64,000 nucleotides of DNA from Paragorgia papillata (GCA_035771165.1 JAWNZC010000320.1:2026001-2090000); one strand, 5' to 3'; shown: positions 43,012-55,247, counted from the first letter of the stretch. The notes: generated from the letters alone by a model not told the origin. Numbers and translations are program-made.

Positions 43012-43329
43012 TACAACGATCTTACTCTGACGACAAACAGTAAGCAAATGATACACCAAGCAAAACGACGCCGTGATCTTTTCTATGGTAACTAGCATAT
43101 TAATTAGGTTTTCTTTGTCTAAGTTCTGACCTCGCCCAGACTCGTTCTTTTGTTTAAATTACTAATGAGTTTTTAATGAGGTTTTACACACGGAAATATG
43201 CAAATATCAGTCTGAGTAGCAGGAAACCTAGCAAACGTGGTGAACTAACATTGCGACAAGTCAATACATTTTAAATCATTGATCGTTTGTCTGACGGCTT
43301 CTCAAATTGATTCTTCATCCAAGGATTCG

Positions 43330-43477
43330 TTTACTCTATACACTAGGGTTAAATAGGCAATAATTCAACCAAAATTGTTAGGGTTCATTTCTTCATAAAC
43401 ATGTTGAAGACATATTCTGGGTATTTGGTCACTGATGCTGTTTAATAGTACTCGATGTTCTTCTAGACAAGTTTTAA
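43330..43477 (-). pseudogene. Bcl-2-like gene copy 2, C-terminal half
   Basis: Reads QHVYEEMNPNNFG, an in-frame TGA, then IIAYLTLVYRVNES and a final stop near 43309. The TGA falls within the BH1-like motif of the copy at 21170. The N-terminal half lies beyond the P element at 50334-50401. Confidence 0.5.
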
Positions 43478-44604
43478 GGTAATACCACAGAATAAATATT
43501 GAGCAGAAGGCCCACTCTCGTCGGAACCTTTGAAGTTTATGTCCTCGCGCAGGTCGCCTCGCGCATGTTGGCCGCCATGTTGAAAGCAAGTAAAAGCCGC
43601 TCCTCTCAACAGTAAACAATATGGCGAAAAGTGCGTTCTGATCGTTTAAATGGCTATAACTCAACATTTTGGTGGTTGATTTTGTCTCCGCGGATAAGAC
43701 ATCAAAAAAGAAGGTAGGTGATAATTTTTATTGTGGTTAAAAAGGAAATTATCAAAGTTTAAACAAGCAATTTTGCGGTTTCGTTGTAACAACTCGAGAG
43801 CGATTATTGCACACCCTTCCAGTTTTGAACTTGTGTTTGCAGGCAGAAGTAAGAGTGGAAACTTGTTAAACACAGTTTAAATATAAATTATTGTGATGAA
43901 ATCACACGTATTTATTGTGCTTTACCGAATTGAACGAGTAGTGTTGAAGAACGAAGCAATTATATTTTGTGAAATTTCGGCAATTTGGCAAGATATTCGA
44001 ACGTGGATTTAACAAGAAGAAACTCGGTCTGCCAACACTGCCGTGCAGTTTACCATGGAACAATTGGCTATTTCATTTAATATTTATTTACACATACTAG
44101 TAATGTATTCGATATTTACAGACCCTATGAAAGTTTTAGAAATGTTATGCTTTTCTCCATTACAGTCGGCCTGAGTAGGATACTATGGCCTGATTGCTTG
44201 CAGTTTGTGTTTAGACCTTACAATTATCAGAGCTCGAGTATTTTAATATTTAGAAAACTTATTTATAGTTTTGGTCTACCAGTTGAGCTATCCAATCTAT
44301 TGGGAATATAAATGTTTTATAGCACTTATCTCCATATAATATTATTGTAACTGTTTAAATTACAGCAGTTTACCAATCACGGATCTTTAAGTATTCTATT
44401 CTCTTTGATATATACATGTACATGTATGTGATGAAGGCAGATCACTGGAAATGTTAGGCCACTGCCTCTTATGAGTTATTAAGAAGTCTATTTGAAATAT
44501 CACTCAGGTTTGCATTTTTTCATTTGAATGGAAAGTGCAGATCTCGAGTGCTTCTTGTTGCTGAGGTTTGAAGTTAAAGCTTGGTTGGCCAGAGTTAATA
44601 CTGT

Positions 44605-47600
44605 TTAAAGGTGGGACACTTTCAGATATTTTCTATCTTTTCTTTTAGTGGATTTTAGATTGCGATTTGCAAATTTCAAAGAGTAATAAATTCGCATTCG
44701 CAGAAACAACTTCTGGTGAAAGTCAATTGGAAATTTTTCACAGCACTGAAGTGCTACTGGTACATTCTTCAGCAGCTGTAAGATATCATTTCCAACAGTG
44801 GGGCTCTTGGTATAAACAGAAAAGTTCTTGACAAAAATATCTTCCAACAGAATGATATATTGAAGGTAGGTGTCTGTTGGTGCATACAGGCCTCCAAATG
44901 TTGACTTTTCCTGGTTAAATGCCTTGAAATAGCACAGTAGGTTTTTGTTATCTTCCAAACTGTTAGCAACCAAGCCTTCTGTGCATGTTTGACAAGTGTG
45001 GATCTTCATACATTTGTGGAGCAGGTAACCAGCAACATATGCAATGGCATTATCTTTGATAATGTTCATGTTCACGTTTGTCTCTTTGTAGTCAGTTGGT
45101 CCAATTGCCAGGGTCTTGGGTTGAGTTGGTGTTGTAACTAGAACTGGTGAAGTTGATGTTTCTGTACACTGGGCAAGAAGGTTGTCCAGATCTTCAGCAC
45201 AATTCCCAGCTGAGGAAGTGAGAAATGAACTAAAAAATAATTTCCTAAATGCACTGGTGAATTGTATTGGGGTTGGGTTGTCATTATTCCCTCCCTGTTG
45301 CCGTATGGTACCAAAGAAATTCTCTAAAGGGTCAGTGTTTAGCCTTCTTGTCAAGAGAAACTTAAAACCATGGTTTATGCAGAGGTGATTCCAAATTAAA
45401 ACAATTGCATTGAGGGTAACCAACCATCCCTTTAGGCACTTAATTCTCCCTGTTACATTTTTATTGTTGTCATCGAAAACGTTTATTCCTTTTATGAAGG
45501 TCATTGCCTCTTTCATAAACTCTTGATGCATGGTCTTGTCACTAAGAGCACACTTAAACTTTTTGGTGGAGTATACAGTGGAGCTGTTTACACAATCAAA
45601 AATTGAATCAAATTTCAAAAGAAGCTCTGCTGTTCCCATGGCACTAGATGGAAGGGCCCCCAGACTAACATACATGCAAAGTGAGGCTGCTACAGTGTGA
45701 CTTAGAATTTGGCTTGCCAACTTGACCTTCATTTTATTGAAATTGGTTGGGTGTATGTGCTTTTCTGTTAACTTGGGTGCTGAACGGATGGAAAGTGCTG
45801 TATCTTTGTTGTAGAAATCCTCAATGTCCTTCCACTTGGCCACATGCTCACCAAATTTGATGGAGTACTTCATTAGATTATTTCGTACACACTTTAACAA
45901 ATGGGGAGGGTCAAACATCAGGAAGTATTTCTTCTTATTGTGCATAAACCAGGGCTTCTCAGGAGTGACATTCAGGCGTTTGGATAAACTGTAAAAGTTG
46001 GACCCCATGTCTGACATGACCACAACAACATTCAAACCAATGCTATCCAACTTTTCAACTGCCTCTTTCACTAAATCTTCCATGAGGTCACTAGGACATC
46101 CTCCATTCACCAGGTAGTAACCAATGGGCTGTTTCCATTTTCCTGAGATGCTACGTACCAGCAGCACAAGAGCAGATGTTGCCACTTTGTTGGTTCTGTA
46201 ATTTCCTCCAAAATCTTCTAGACCAATTATCTTGTCAGCAGATATGTTGTAGTACAGGTGGGTCTTTAACGAAACTTCATCCATGCACAGTGTACACAAT
46301 CTTTCATTTGGATCCATCTGCATTACTTTCTTTTCTATTATTTTTAATGCTGCTTGGGAAATACCAGGGGCTGTTGGCATTTTTGATATATATCTCTTAA
46401 GAGAGGATTTAGTTGGCAAAACAAACAATTTGGATAACAACCGATATGCTTTCCCACTGGCATGGTACAAAGAGATTGCTATTGACTTCATCTGCGATGA
46501 ATATCGTCTTCCATGTTTCTTTTTTGAATTTAATTCCAGCTGCATCTTAACAAAATTAGATAGATTTTCTGGTAACTTCTGAAGTGCCTCTTCCAATGCT
46601 TGTTCTTGTCTGGCTTTCTTCCCATTTGAAACCTGATAACCCCCAACTGCCATCTTCAGTCGCTTGATTTTCTTGCTCTGAGATTGAATAACCTTTTTTT
46701 GTTTCTCTTTTCTAGGTGTATTATTAGAAAGGTGTTGGCTTGTCTGAGTGCTGCAATCGTTTAAGTTGTTTGTTGTCAGAAATTCTTGATGCACTGAATC
46801 AGAAAAAAAGAACTTGATAAATTCTTAATTATTTATGTGAGAACTCCTTGCCAATTTAACATAATTATTATAGCTTTATGTCATATATAAAAGACCAGTG
46901 GTGGATCCAGCCTGGGTTTTTGTAGGGGGTGGGATGGGGGGTGGCAACAGCTTTTAATGTGAAAAATGTATAGGCAGATGGGGGTATGTGCATATATGTA
47001 CCATGGAAATTTTTTAATTTCATGAGGTGCTATAATTCTATTTCCTGTATTTTTGAACGCTTTCATTTTTTTTGTCAAAAATATTTTTGAGGGTTGGACA
47101 CCCCCCCCCCCCCCCCTTGCCCAGATCCACCACTGATCATGATGAAGACTTATGGCAAAATATTTTTATACTTTCAATATCAGCAACATCTTGTGCTTCA
47201 TTGTTGCCTTCTTTGCTAGAACTTCCTTGTCCATGTATATTATCTTGGTCTATAATTAATGTTTAAAAATGTTTGCTGTTGGCTTGTCTTGCATACAATT
47301 GCAGTTAAATATACAGTAGATTTGGTTACATTATTGGAGTTCTGTCTATTGATTTTGGGTAACAATGTCAATGAAGTTTTTGTTGTTTGAGTTTAGAGGG
47401 AAGTCATAAATTTCCAGATGGGAAGAAGGGGTGGAGGTTTGTAATGAAACATTGAGTCTTACCACCCACAACTCCCACTCCCAGATCATTGATGAGCCTG
47501 ACTTTCTCCTTGGCTGTAGAGAAGAATATCATGCCCCCCCTCACCCAATTCTTCTCCGTTTATATCTAAGGGTTGCGAGGGGGAAGAGGTCATGGTGAAG

Positions 47601-48375
47601 GAGGAATAATTTTTCAAGGCCCTCTATTAAAAGAGGGTCATAAAAAAATTATGAAAACCATTTTTTACTCAACGTACATAATATACTCCTCCTAGAATAT
47701 GTCCCACTGAAATATTCAAACACTCAGTATTTTCAAAATTATTTTTGGGGGAGGTATTTTATGCAAAGTTTGCGATTATGTACATGTACCTGTTCTTACT
47801 TTTACATACCTTCCAGACTGCTACTTTCATCCAATTTAAGCCTCTTTCCTAAAAAGGAATTTTTTAAATGTATTTTTTTTTCACTAAATATATATAAATG
47901 GACATGGGTTTAAGCACATGATTGAAAAGTCCAGTTACCTTTACTAACTGCGGTTGTCTTCTGCAGGGTTCGTCGTTTATGACCGATTTTGGCTGGTGGG
48001 TTTGGGATGTTGAACAGTGTTGGTTTGGCATCACATTTCAGACGGTTTTTCAAGAAGTTGTAAAACATACAATCTTCAAAATGTTCAGCACACAATTTGC
48101 AATTATTATATAGATATTTTGCGCTCTTGTCCAAAAGGTCCTCGCGTCGACACAGCACTACCCATTCTTTTGATCTAAATGATTTAAATTTTTTTTACCA
48201 ATTTCCAAGAGTTATGATCTGAAACAACACAGAAAGCAAAAACATACCTTGTTAGATCGGACGGAAATCGGAAGAAACTAAGATCTGGATGCAATCGCTT
48301 GCTGTTTGAACAGTTCACAGCTGAACAGTGCGTTTTCTGTGTGCTTGAGGTGACTTTACCTTTCGGATCCGTCAT
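44605..48375 (-). CDS. P-element/THAP9-type transposase, three exons, 850 residues
   Basis: Predicted exons 48375-48248, 48174-47939 and 46793-44605 are joined by GT-AG introns (GTATGT...TTTAG, GTAACT...TTCAG) with matching phases 2 and 1. Exons 1-2 form a THAP finger (HCSAVNC ... FFRFP ... CKLCAEHFED). Exon 3 has a coiled, basic linker (KKIKRLKMAVGGYQ), then the catalytic domain with LCMDEVSLK (first acidic residue), VMSDMGSNF (second), FDPPHLLKCVRNNL (D-x2-H) and the late DPLENFFGTIRQQGG. The THAP domain binds element ends; the P family uses GTP as cofactor. No stop or frameshift was found across all exons, so it may be active. Confidence 0.9.
46896..47135. mobile_element. MITE with CAGTGGTGGATCCAG ends, in the transposase intron
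   Basis: CAGTGGTGGATCCAG at the left and ATCTGGG-type GATCCACCACTG at the right; the element is G- or C-rich near the ends. No target duplication is evident. The ends are hAT-like. Confidence 0.65.
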
Positions 48376-50290
48376 TTTTTGAAGCAAAATGTAATACCAG
48401 AGACCACAAGAATGTTTAAAAAATCAAGAGAGCAAAAAAACCTGGAACACTTTCTGGGAATTGCACATGGTAACAGGGTGGAATTTCGTGCAGTGGCCTG
48501 GTACAAAGTTTTAAGATTTTCTGAAAAATAATTTCTTTTAAAAAATGTCAAGCACTACCACCAATGCCACAGCCTTTACATCAAAAGGATTGTATTTTAA
48601 GTTTAGTGTCTTGTTGTAATTGGCAATGCTGTTGTGGATACCCTGCCTGTTATATTTTGATTGTTTGCACTGTAATTTTTGTTAAATATTTGTAATGTCA
48701 TGAGGCGAAGTTTTTAAATAAATAAATAAATAGTGACTGCTTGAGATCTTAAGAGTAACCACTTAATCCCTTTTGAGACTTTAATTACCTGTCTTCCTTT
48801 TAAATCATTTTTCTAATTGGTTTAGGTTGGATAAACAGGGGAGGCAGAAGATAGAAATTATTGGGGGCATAATGGCATTTGCAGCTGGTGAAGTGGGTTT
48901 ACCCGAGTGGCTTTGGCAAGGGTGTGGGTGGTACAGGATACCTTCCTGCTCTGAAATGCATTCTTAGGTTAAAATATGCAGAAAAATTAAACCCCCAGTT
49001 CCACCACCCTTAATGAAGATGGTGTTAATACATGTTGAGAAAAGTATATTTTGCCTGTTGTACTCAGTCATAAATAGGGAGAACTCAAAGTTTCCTTTCT
49101 AAATAAATTTTTCCTCTGAAAAACCTTTTCTGTCTATTTTTATATCACATGATTTGCACAGAAATATGACATTTGACAAATACTTTCAATGGAATACAAA
49201 TATTAGTGATATATGTACACAGTTTATATTATTATCTTTACATCCATCTTGGCATCAGATCCTTAACATGTAAATTATTAATTATGCACTGAATGTCTAA
49301 GCCACTAGCCAGCAAATTATGGAAGAAGTCACCCATGGTTCAAATAGTAACATCAATCAGACCAACTGATTTGAAGGATATTTTGGGTTAAAAAATTCCA
49401 GTCTTCAATGCCAATGAGTTGAATTAAAGCTTTTTTAAAAATCCAAAAACACAGAATCTAGAAACAAAAGAAAAATCAAATTAATACCAAATTAACTTGG
49501 TGTACTAACCTACTTAAAACATAAGTGCAAAATATAAAGGAAAGCTACCTGTCCTCTATAGGTAAACCAGTGTCAAAAACTTTCATTTGAACATTGTTGT
49601 AAACCCTGTCCAATACACAGTCACAAATGCAAAATGTTCTAATTTTATATAATTGAGTTCTTATTCTGTTGTTATACTGAACCATTGTTAATATTTTGAA
49701 GTAAAGTTTAAAGACAATAAGAACACAGCAAACACAAAAAAGGATAGAAGTCATAATTTATTTAATTCATTTTTACTCATTGAATCGAACGAATGCTTTT
49801 GTTATTAAATGTTTTCGCCCAACTACTCAACTAGACCAAGAATTTATAGCATTTATCTTACGGCATTTATCTGGCCTATAATTTGTTTGATAACAGAACG
49901 ATTTGTACTTTTCGTACAATGCAGTTGTCAATTTAAAATTTTTGATTTCTGTAAAATAGATAATAAAGTACTTCAGTCTTCATGAATAAACTGTTTATTG
50001 GAAACGTGATCACCAGTTTTGACGCACCGCCAGTTGTAGTCGCGAGCTAAATTCCATGCGGAAAATTTGTTTACATACCTTACAATCACCAGTAAATTAA
50101 TCTCTTACCTTCTCTTCACACAATACCCATGTTAAATGGAAATCGTCCAAAAACTTTTCCAGCTACAGCCATTTTGGTGACTCGACTTCGTTTTCCGCCA
50201 TGTTGTGCCTTGTTGATCCGCCGGGAGTTTACTTGCTTTCAACATGGCGGCGTGTGACATGCGCACTAAAAAAGTGAGGACACTCCGTAC
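48376..50290. other. P-element 5' non-coding region
   Basis: Lies between the transposase start and the right end. AT-rich, with an AAATAAATAAATA tract near 48717. I see no second gene. It probably holds the promoter and perhaps a non-coding exon. Confidence 0.5.
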
Positions 50291-50333
50291 CCGAGAGTGG
50301 GCCTTCTGCTCAATATTTATTCTGTGGTAATAC

Positions 50334-50401
50334 GACAAAGTGTCTGTGTCTTTGTCGATATCAATGTTATTTTTCTTTAATTCATCGTACATAATATCCA
50401 T
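50334..50401 (-). pseudogene. Bcl-2-like gene copy 2, N-terminal start
   Basis: ATG 50401 reads MDIMYDELKKNNIDIDKD, closely matching MDTIFDELKRYNIDIDK at 21436. It is cut by the P element and resumes at 43477. Confidence 0.55.
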
Positions 50402-50639
50402 GACGGTACATACGCTCTGTACGCCTACATGTCCCACAGCTGTTGACTGTCAGTAGGGTAAAGTGTATAAATGAAAGTTGATTACAATTACTTATAGAAA
50501 TCGAGCGTCTTTTGATAATGACGTAACCGAGAACGTCGGGAATCAGTCGCAGAGCTATCGGTTATGACGTATTACGCGGGGGGTTGAAGTAACAGCCAGG
50601 CCGTTGTAGCTCTATAAGCTATATACACCCTTATCTTTA

Positions 50640-50970
50640 CTCTTAACCACACCCGTAAAATCTCCTCAACATCCCCGAAACACCTCCAAAACACCAAATA
50701 CCCCCAAAACACCCCGTAACACCTCCAATCACCCCCAAAACCCCCAAATGCCCCCGTAACACCTCCAATTACCCCCGAAGCCCCCAAAACACCCCCAAAT
50801 ACCCCGAATACGCCCGCAACGCCTACAATCACCCCGAGGCACCCCCAAAACGCCCCCAACAACTCCCCAAACGCCCCCCGAATACCCACGTAACACCTGC
50901 AATCACCCCGAAACACTCCCAAATACCCCCGAAGCCCCCAAAACACCCCAAATGCCCCCAAAACATCCCA
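50640..50970. repeat. C-rich ACACCCCCAAA-type low-complexity tract
   Basis: Irregular units of CACCCCCAAA and CACCTCCAATC. The glycine-rich open frame on the minus strand is a by-product. Confidence 0.8.
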
Positions 50971-51204
50971 CATTGAATCATTGAATCCTAAGATTGAATA
51001 ATTGAATCCTAAGATTGATTATTTAAAAGGGTGCCCCAAGGGGTGATGGGGGTATCTTTGAACGGGCCAAAAGGCCTAAACGGGCAAAAAAAGTCAAATA
51101 TGTCTTGAACGGGCTTAATAAAAGCATCTAACGTGCCAAAAGATGTCAAATGCTTTCTGTCATTGCTCGAGTATATAGTTTGTTTTCTCTCGGAACATTT
51201 TGGT

Positions 51205-51220
51205 GGCTCTTAAAAGAGCC
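51205..51220 (-). terminator. Histone-mRNA-type 3' stem-loop after RING gene
   Basis: Minus strand GGCTCTTTTAAGAGCC, a perfect 6-bp stem with TTTA loop, followed by ACCAAAA. It begins 26 bases after the RING stop. A purine-rich CGAGAGAAAA lies about 10 bases further on, where a U7-binding element would be. Confidence 0.7.
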
Positions 51221-51245
51221 GGGTTTGTTTTTGTGTGTTTTATGG

Positions 51246-51722
51246 TTAAACTCCAATCCAGTGGCAACCACACCACGTTGGCTGCCCGCAAACCATCATG
51301 AATGGTACACCAATCTCTAAGATCACTGAACGTAATTCGTTCACGCAATTTTTATGTATCGTAGAACGACAACATGATGTTTCCACCAGTTCCTGGTCAC
51401 TCTGCTTCTCTCGGAGACAGAGGAAACAGAACCTCGTCTCGTCGAAAACCGTTCGACAATACGCACACCGTACGATGCCATTCTCGGATGAGGAGGTGAA
51501 CACCCACTTGTTGAAGCATCCCGAGTGTGCGAAATGTTGACAGCAGGGAGTCGTGAGTGTGCACAGCTCTTCCCTCTTGATTTCCACCATACATATGTGG
51601 CAGGCTTCCACTTGCCTGTTGGAGCTTTCGGCAGTTGCCAAGAACCCAAACAGGTGTAAACTTTTCCCTCCAATCAATTTCTTAGTGTTGTACCAACTCT
51701 CTTTTGGACATGCCCAATACAT
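51246..51722 (-). CDS. RING-finger-like protein of viral type, 158 residues
   Basis: Starts MYWACPKESWYNTKKLIGGK. The finger reads CHICMVEI, TTPCCQHFAHSGCFNKW, CAYCRTVF and a further CFLCLRE with SCCRSTIHKNC, suggesting one RING and a second zinc cluster. The last residues may be frameshifted, since an overlapping frame (51348-51160) runs on, but the histone-type hairpin at 51220 supports this stop. Likely ubiquitin-ligase type; lies immediately downstream of the ankyrin fragment. Confidence 0.65.
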   Translation of the reverse strand: MYWACPKESWYNTKKLIGGKSLHLFGFLATAESSNRQVEACHICMVEIKREELCTLTTPCCQHFAHSGCFNKWVFTSSSENGIVRCAYCRTVFDETRFCFLCLREKQSDQELVETSCCRSTIHKNCVNELRSVILEIGVPFMMVCGQPTWCGCHWIGV

Positions 51723-51878
51723 TCTTGTTTCACTATTTCATTGCCATCTGCTTGGTATACATCTTTAATTTGCTAGTTGATCTCTCAATCTAGAGTACTT
51801 TAAGGTGCCAAAACACTTACAAAGTTTTTTTCCAAAATTTGAACAATTTTGGGTACCATTCCACAAGAAGTTGGAACG

Positions 51879-52170
51879 TTAATTGGGTAATGAAGATGCA
51901 TTCACAAAAGATTCCCACAGAGAACATTGGATAATTTTCAGCAAAAACAGCAACCGATAACCTCGACGAGCTGCGACGTGTAGTGGCTGTTGGCTGTCCT
52001 CGTCAAGAGAATGAATATCTGCTCCTTTATTAATCAAGTACTCTACGACTTCAATGTGACCTCCCTGGCAGGCAGCATGTAGAGGAATTCTTGCCAAGCT
52101 TCCTCCTTTTTTTTCTATGTTTACTCCACCATCAATCAGCTCTTTTACTTTAAAAGTTAAAATCAAATAT
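51879..52170 (-). pseudogene. Ankyrin-repeat gene fragment
   Basis: VKELIDGGVNIEKKGGSL, IPLHAACQGGHIEVVEYLI and QPLHVAARRGY make about two ankyrin repeats. Its start may be an exon after TTTTAAAG. It is the longest of three related copies. Confidence 0.6.
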
Positions 52171-52238
52171 TTAAAATCCATAAGACAAAGAATCAAAATT
52201 ATCTATAATCACACGCTTATTATAAACTATAATAATCT

Positions 52239-52680
52239 TTAGTTTCGCTTCAGGTTAACACACTTATTTCTGTCACGCACTATTTTAAACGGAATATTTA
52301 CACTAATGGTTTCTTGACCTACACCTTTCACCGTGTTACTTATGCCCTCGAGGTTAACGTCCTGTTGAGTTATATAATTTAAAGTAATGCCCCTAACGTT
52401 CGTCGATGATTTACGACGCTCGTATATTGCGGATCTTTGCCTTAGCGATGATGATGGCTTTGGCACAACAAAGTTCATCGTTGTTCTTAATCTGGTGAAG
52501 ACACCGTTTCTTGTTTAAGTAGCTTTGGAGATTGACCACATTTCGTTTTTTTACTGCGTTCACATTCACCGATTCGTCCAAGGTAAACTGGGTATTCGAC
52601 ACGTTCCACAGCCGCCAGGGATTTCTCGGGGGTTAAACGGTCTCGGGGAAGGAAAGGTAAAGAAAAACTAAGGATTAAGC
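52239..52680 (-). pseudogene. Polinton PolB, N-terminal fragment (52 kb copy)
   Basis: Contains NTQFTLDESVNVNAV, SYLNKKRCLHQIKNNDELC and AIIIAKAK, then passes into another frame reading YERRKSSTNVRGITLNY to a stop at 52239. It corresponds to 23419-23900 and partly to 37805-38029, and is truncated and frameshifted. Confidence 0.65.
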
Positions 52681-52937
52681 GAACTTGGTATGAGGGGACA
52701 TGTCGGTGGTTAAACGTAGAGAGTTAAACATAGAGAAAAGTAATGCGAGGCATGGTAATTTTGGTAAAATATTTTATTAAAACATTGTAAAAAATAAAGA
52801 CAACGAAAAAACAAATCCCCGCAAAACCGACACACAAAACGGTAAATAAATATGAAACGAGACAAAAGTAAATTGGACATACAGTAAGTGCAGGTGATGA
52901 TGTTTTTGGATACATGACTTTTTTTCTTACCTCGAAA

Positions 52938-53432
52938 AATTAACAATCTTTAGTTTGTGTACCCCACAGATTGCAGAAATCTATATAACAATAATTGTTT
53001 ATGGATTAGTACTTTGGTCTGTTATAGTTGGTTTGTTTTAAAGTGTTATAAATTAGACTGTTAATTCTAACAGAATATACTTACTCATATCTCTCTCTTT
53101 TTAATTCCCGCCAAAACGGGAACCCAGACAGCCAGTCATCGATAGCCTGGTCTGTTGATATGTAGAGAAAAAATAGGAAGAAACATGGTGTTAGAAATTA
53201 ACAGAGGTCAACGAAACCTGAATAGTTCTATTACTTACATGGAATTGGAGCTAGCACCACACATATTAACAAACATGTATTTGCAAGGAATGAGTTCTAA
53301 TACTTACTTACAGATTGGGCAGCACCAAGTGCCCTCGAAAACATGCAAGCTCGACAAGTGTGTCGAGTGATTACATTGTAGGGTGTATACATACTCCCCG
53401 CATCCTGAGTCGGGGCATGGAGTAGCAGCTAG
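52938..53432 (-). pseudogene. Two or three small exons of an unrecognised cysteine-rich protein (copy B)
   Basis: Exon 53432-53310 (after CTCTCTAG) reads TPCPDSGCGEYVYTLQC, HSTHLSSLH, TWCCPIC and ends at GTAAGTAAG. The next exon, 53160-53093, encodes QAIDDWLSWFPFWREL and ends GTAAGT, but its acceptor here is CTACAT instead of CTACAG. A last exon-like block at about 52984-52935 leads to a stop. The spacing is like copy A. The lost acceptor suggests this copy is non-functional. Confidence 0.4.
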
Positions 53433-53499
53433 AGAGAATACAAGATAAGAGAAAATACATGAATACGAACTTTGTCGTTACAGAAGATGTATATGTCAG

Positions 53500-54165
53500 A
53501 GTTATTATTTAATAAAACAGCTTGAAGAGAATCGAGGTGAGGGGATATCCGGTCAAATTGTTAGACCTTGTTCCTAATGTCATTAAGGTATTCCCAGTAA
53601 ATACTTACCAGGTGTTTGCAAAATTTTAACTTTAATTCTGTTGCACTTTGAAGTGGATATAATTTGAACCTTAAGTTAGTGTATACGTTAATGTATGCAA
53701 AAGGCGCCATTATATACATGTCGACTATAAGCATTATAATATTTGTTGATGATGTTGAAATTGTGTCTTGGTTCTCAGTAAACGTTTATCTCGCCAATAT
53801 TTTTAACTGTATTCTTGAGAATAAAACTGTTTAACGTCGGTTTTATCGTTCTTAACTGTGTATACTATTGCACTGTCGTCAAATAGACAATTGGGGAAAA
53901 AAATATGCGACAACTTTGTTTGGAACACAGACATATTGTCTTAAGCGTAAAACTCGGAATCTTGTATAATATTTGTGCGTACTGTTACACTGATGCCAAG
54001 GAGACATCGTAGGAAAAAAGCAGGAGACATGTAAACTTCTATCGGTATTACAGATGTACTTAGCCTTAGGAATTGAACGATACTGTATATTAGATTATTG
54101 AACCGACCATACACTGAACTTTCACTTATTTGAATGTAGAATTAGGTCATTCAACAACCTTTTCA
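53500..54165. other. Non-coding, unique part of copy B
   Basis: Nothing recognised. Confidence 0.4.
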
Positions 54166-55025
54166 GTTCCTGTCGCTTGCTTTCAATCCTTCAAGTTAAA
54201 TCGCGATGACGGAAAGCGAATTGTCTGATTCACATATTGACACAGCAAACATGTCAGGTTTCGGAATAGGGAAGATCCCTGAACAAGTTTGAAAAGTGCG
54301 CCAATATATTTGAAACAAGAAAAACGATAATTTGAAATGCAGATTCTTTTCGTTGGTAATACAAACAATGCTTGGTATTTTATGTAATGACCTTTTGTTT
54401 TACGAAGATTAAGGTATTAATGTTCTTGGCTAATTGTTTTGATAAATTGCACGAACAGTTGTTTCCTGTCTATTTTCCTATGGTAAAAAACATTATCGTT
54501 TTACAACACAAGATTATGCATGTGTGAAATATTTAACGTCTTGAATCCTCGTCATGAATCCTCATGTACTCTGATGTACTCGTAAGATGTTTCTTTCTTT
54601 ACATTACCTTCTCGTGAATTGATATTTCCAAAGTTCAGTTTTATGACTGTAAACACTGACCAACACTTGCATGTACATTAGTTTAATCGGACTAAGGACA
54701 GTTTGATTATTTGTGTACTTGTTTATGAAATTTGAAAAATTGAACAGTATACAAATGTATACACTTTGTACAAAAATATGTTTCACGTTAAAAAAAATAT
54801 TTCAACACATTTAAACTTGTGATGAACTTAAACACTTTACGGGTGGAGAACGTTTTCCAATACGAGAAAGTGTTTGCAATTTTTGATCGAAACAATATTT
54901 TGTTATCTTGGGTTCTTCGTTGAGCCTGTATATGTTTTTTATTTGTTATGAAGATCCTATTTAGTCTTCTTATGATTCTTACTATTTTGGCCTGGGGCGG
55001 CCCGATGGCCCGGCACATCACTTCC

Positions 55026-55247
55026 TTACAACAGATTGTGTCGAGACATGTTACATTTCTCCCCATGTAAACTGTGTTCCGTACGGGTATTGGTACAAAG
55101 TTCAGGCAACAGAAACTTTAGTCTAAACTCTAAACACCCATTGTATTCATTCAATCTGCAAGTGTTGCAGGTTAGGTTTGAACATGTTTCGGACAAGAAC
55201 AGGCATGCCCACCATACGTCATACTGTACTCCGTTGAGCTTGCCCAT
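55026..55247 (-). other. Open frame of unknown status, partly conserved in the duplicate
   Basis: 73 codons starting MGKLNGVQYDVWWACLFLSE with several cysteines and a LHGEKCNM segment. The corresponding frame in copy A (about 25540-25330) is broken after the first 35 codons. It could be an upstream exon of the cysteine-rich gene or chance. Confidence 0.25.

Larger units (their letters stand above)
43486..50325. mobile_element. P-element (THAP9-like), 6840 bp, apparently complete
   Basis: Perfect inverted ends of 35 bp (43486-43520 and 50291-50325) begin CACAGAATAAATATTGAGC. The flanks share GGTAATAC (43478-43485, 50326-50333), the 8-bp duplication expected for P elements. Subterminal inverted repeats GCCATGTTGAAAGCAAGTAA lie at about 43568 and 50230, as Drosophila P elements have internal inverted repeats. 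The transposase gene is intact. The element splits a Bcl-2-like gene. Confidence 0.9.

Noticed and set aside
50640..50970. Telomere-like repeat
   Set aside because: The units are irregular and not (TTAGGG)n; this is an interstitial C-rich tract.
50572..50973. Glycine-rich frame over the C-rich tract
   Set aside because: Low-complexity translation of an irregular CACCCCCAAA tract.
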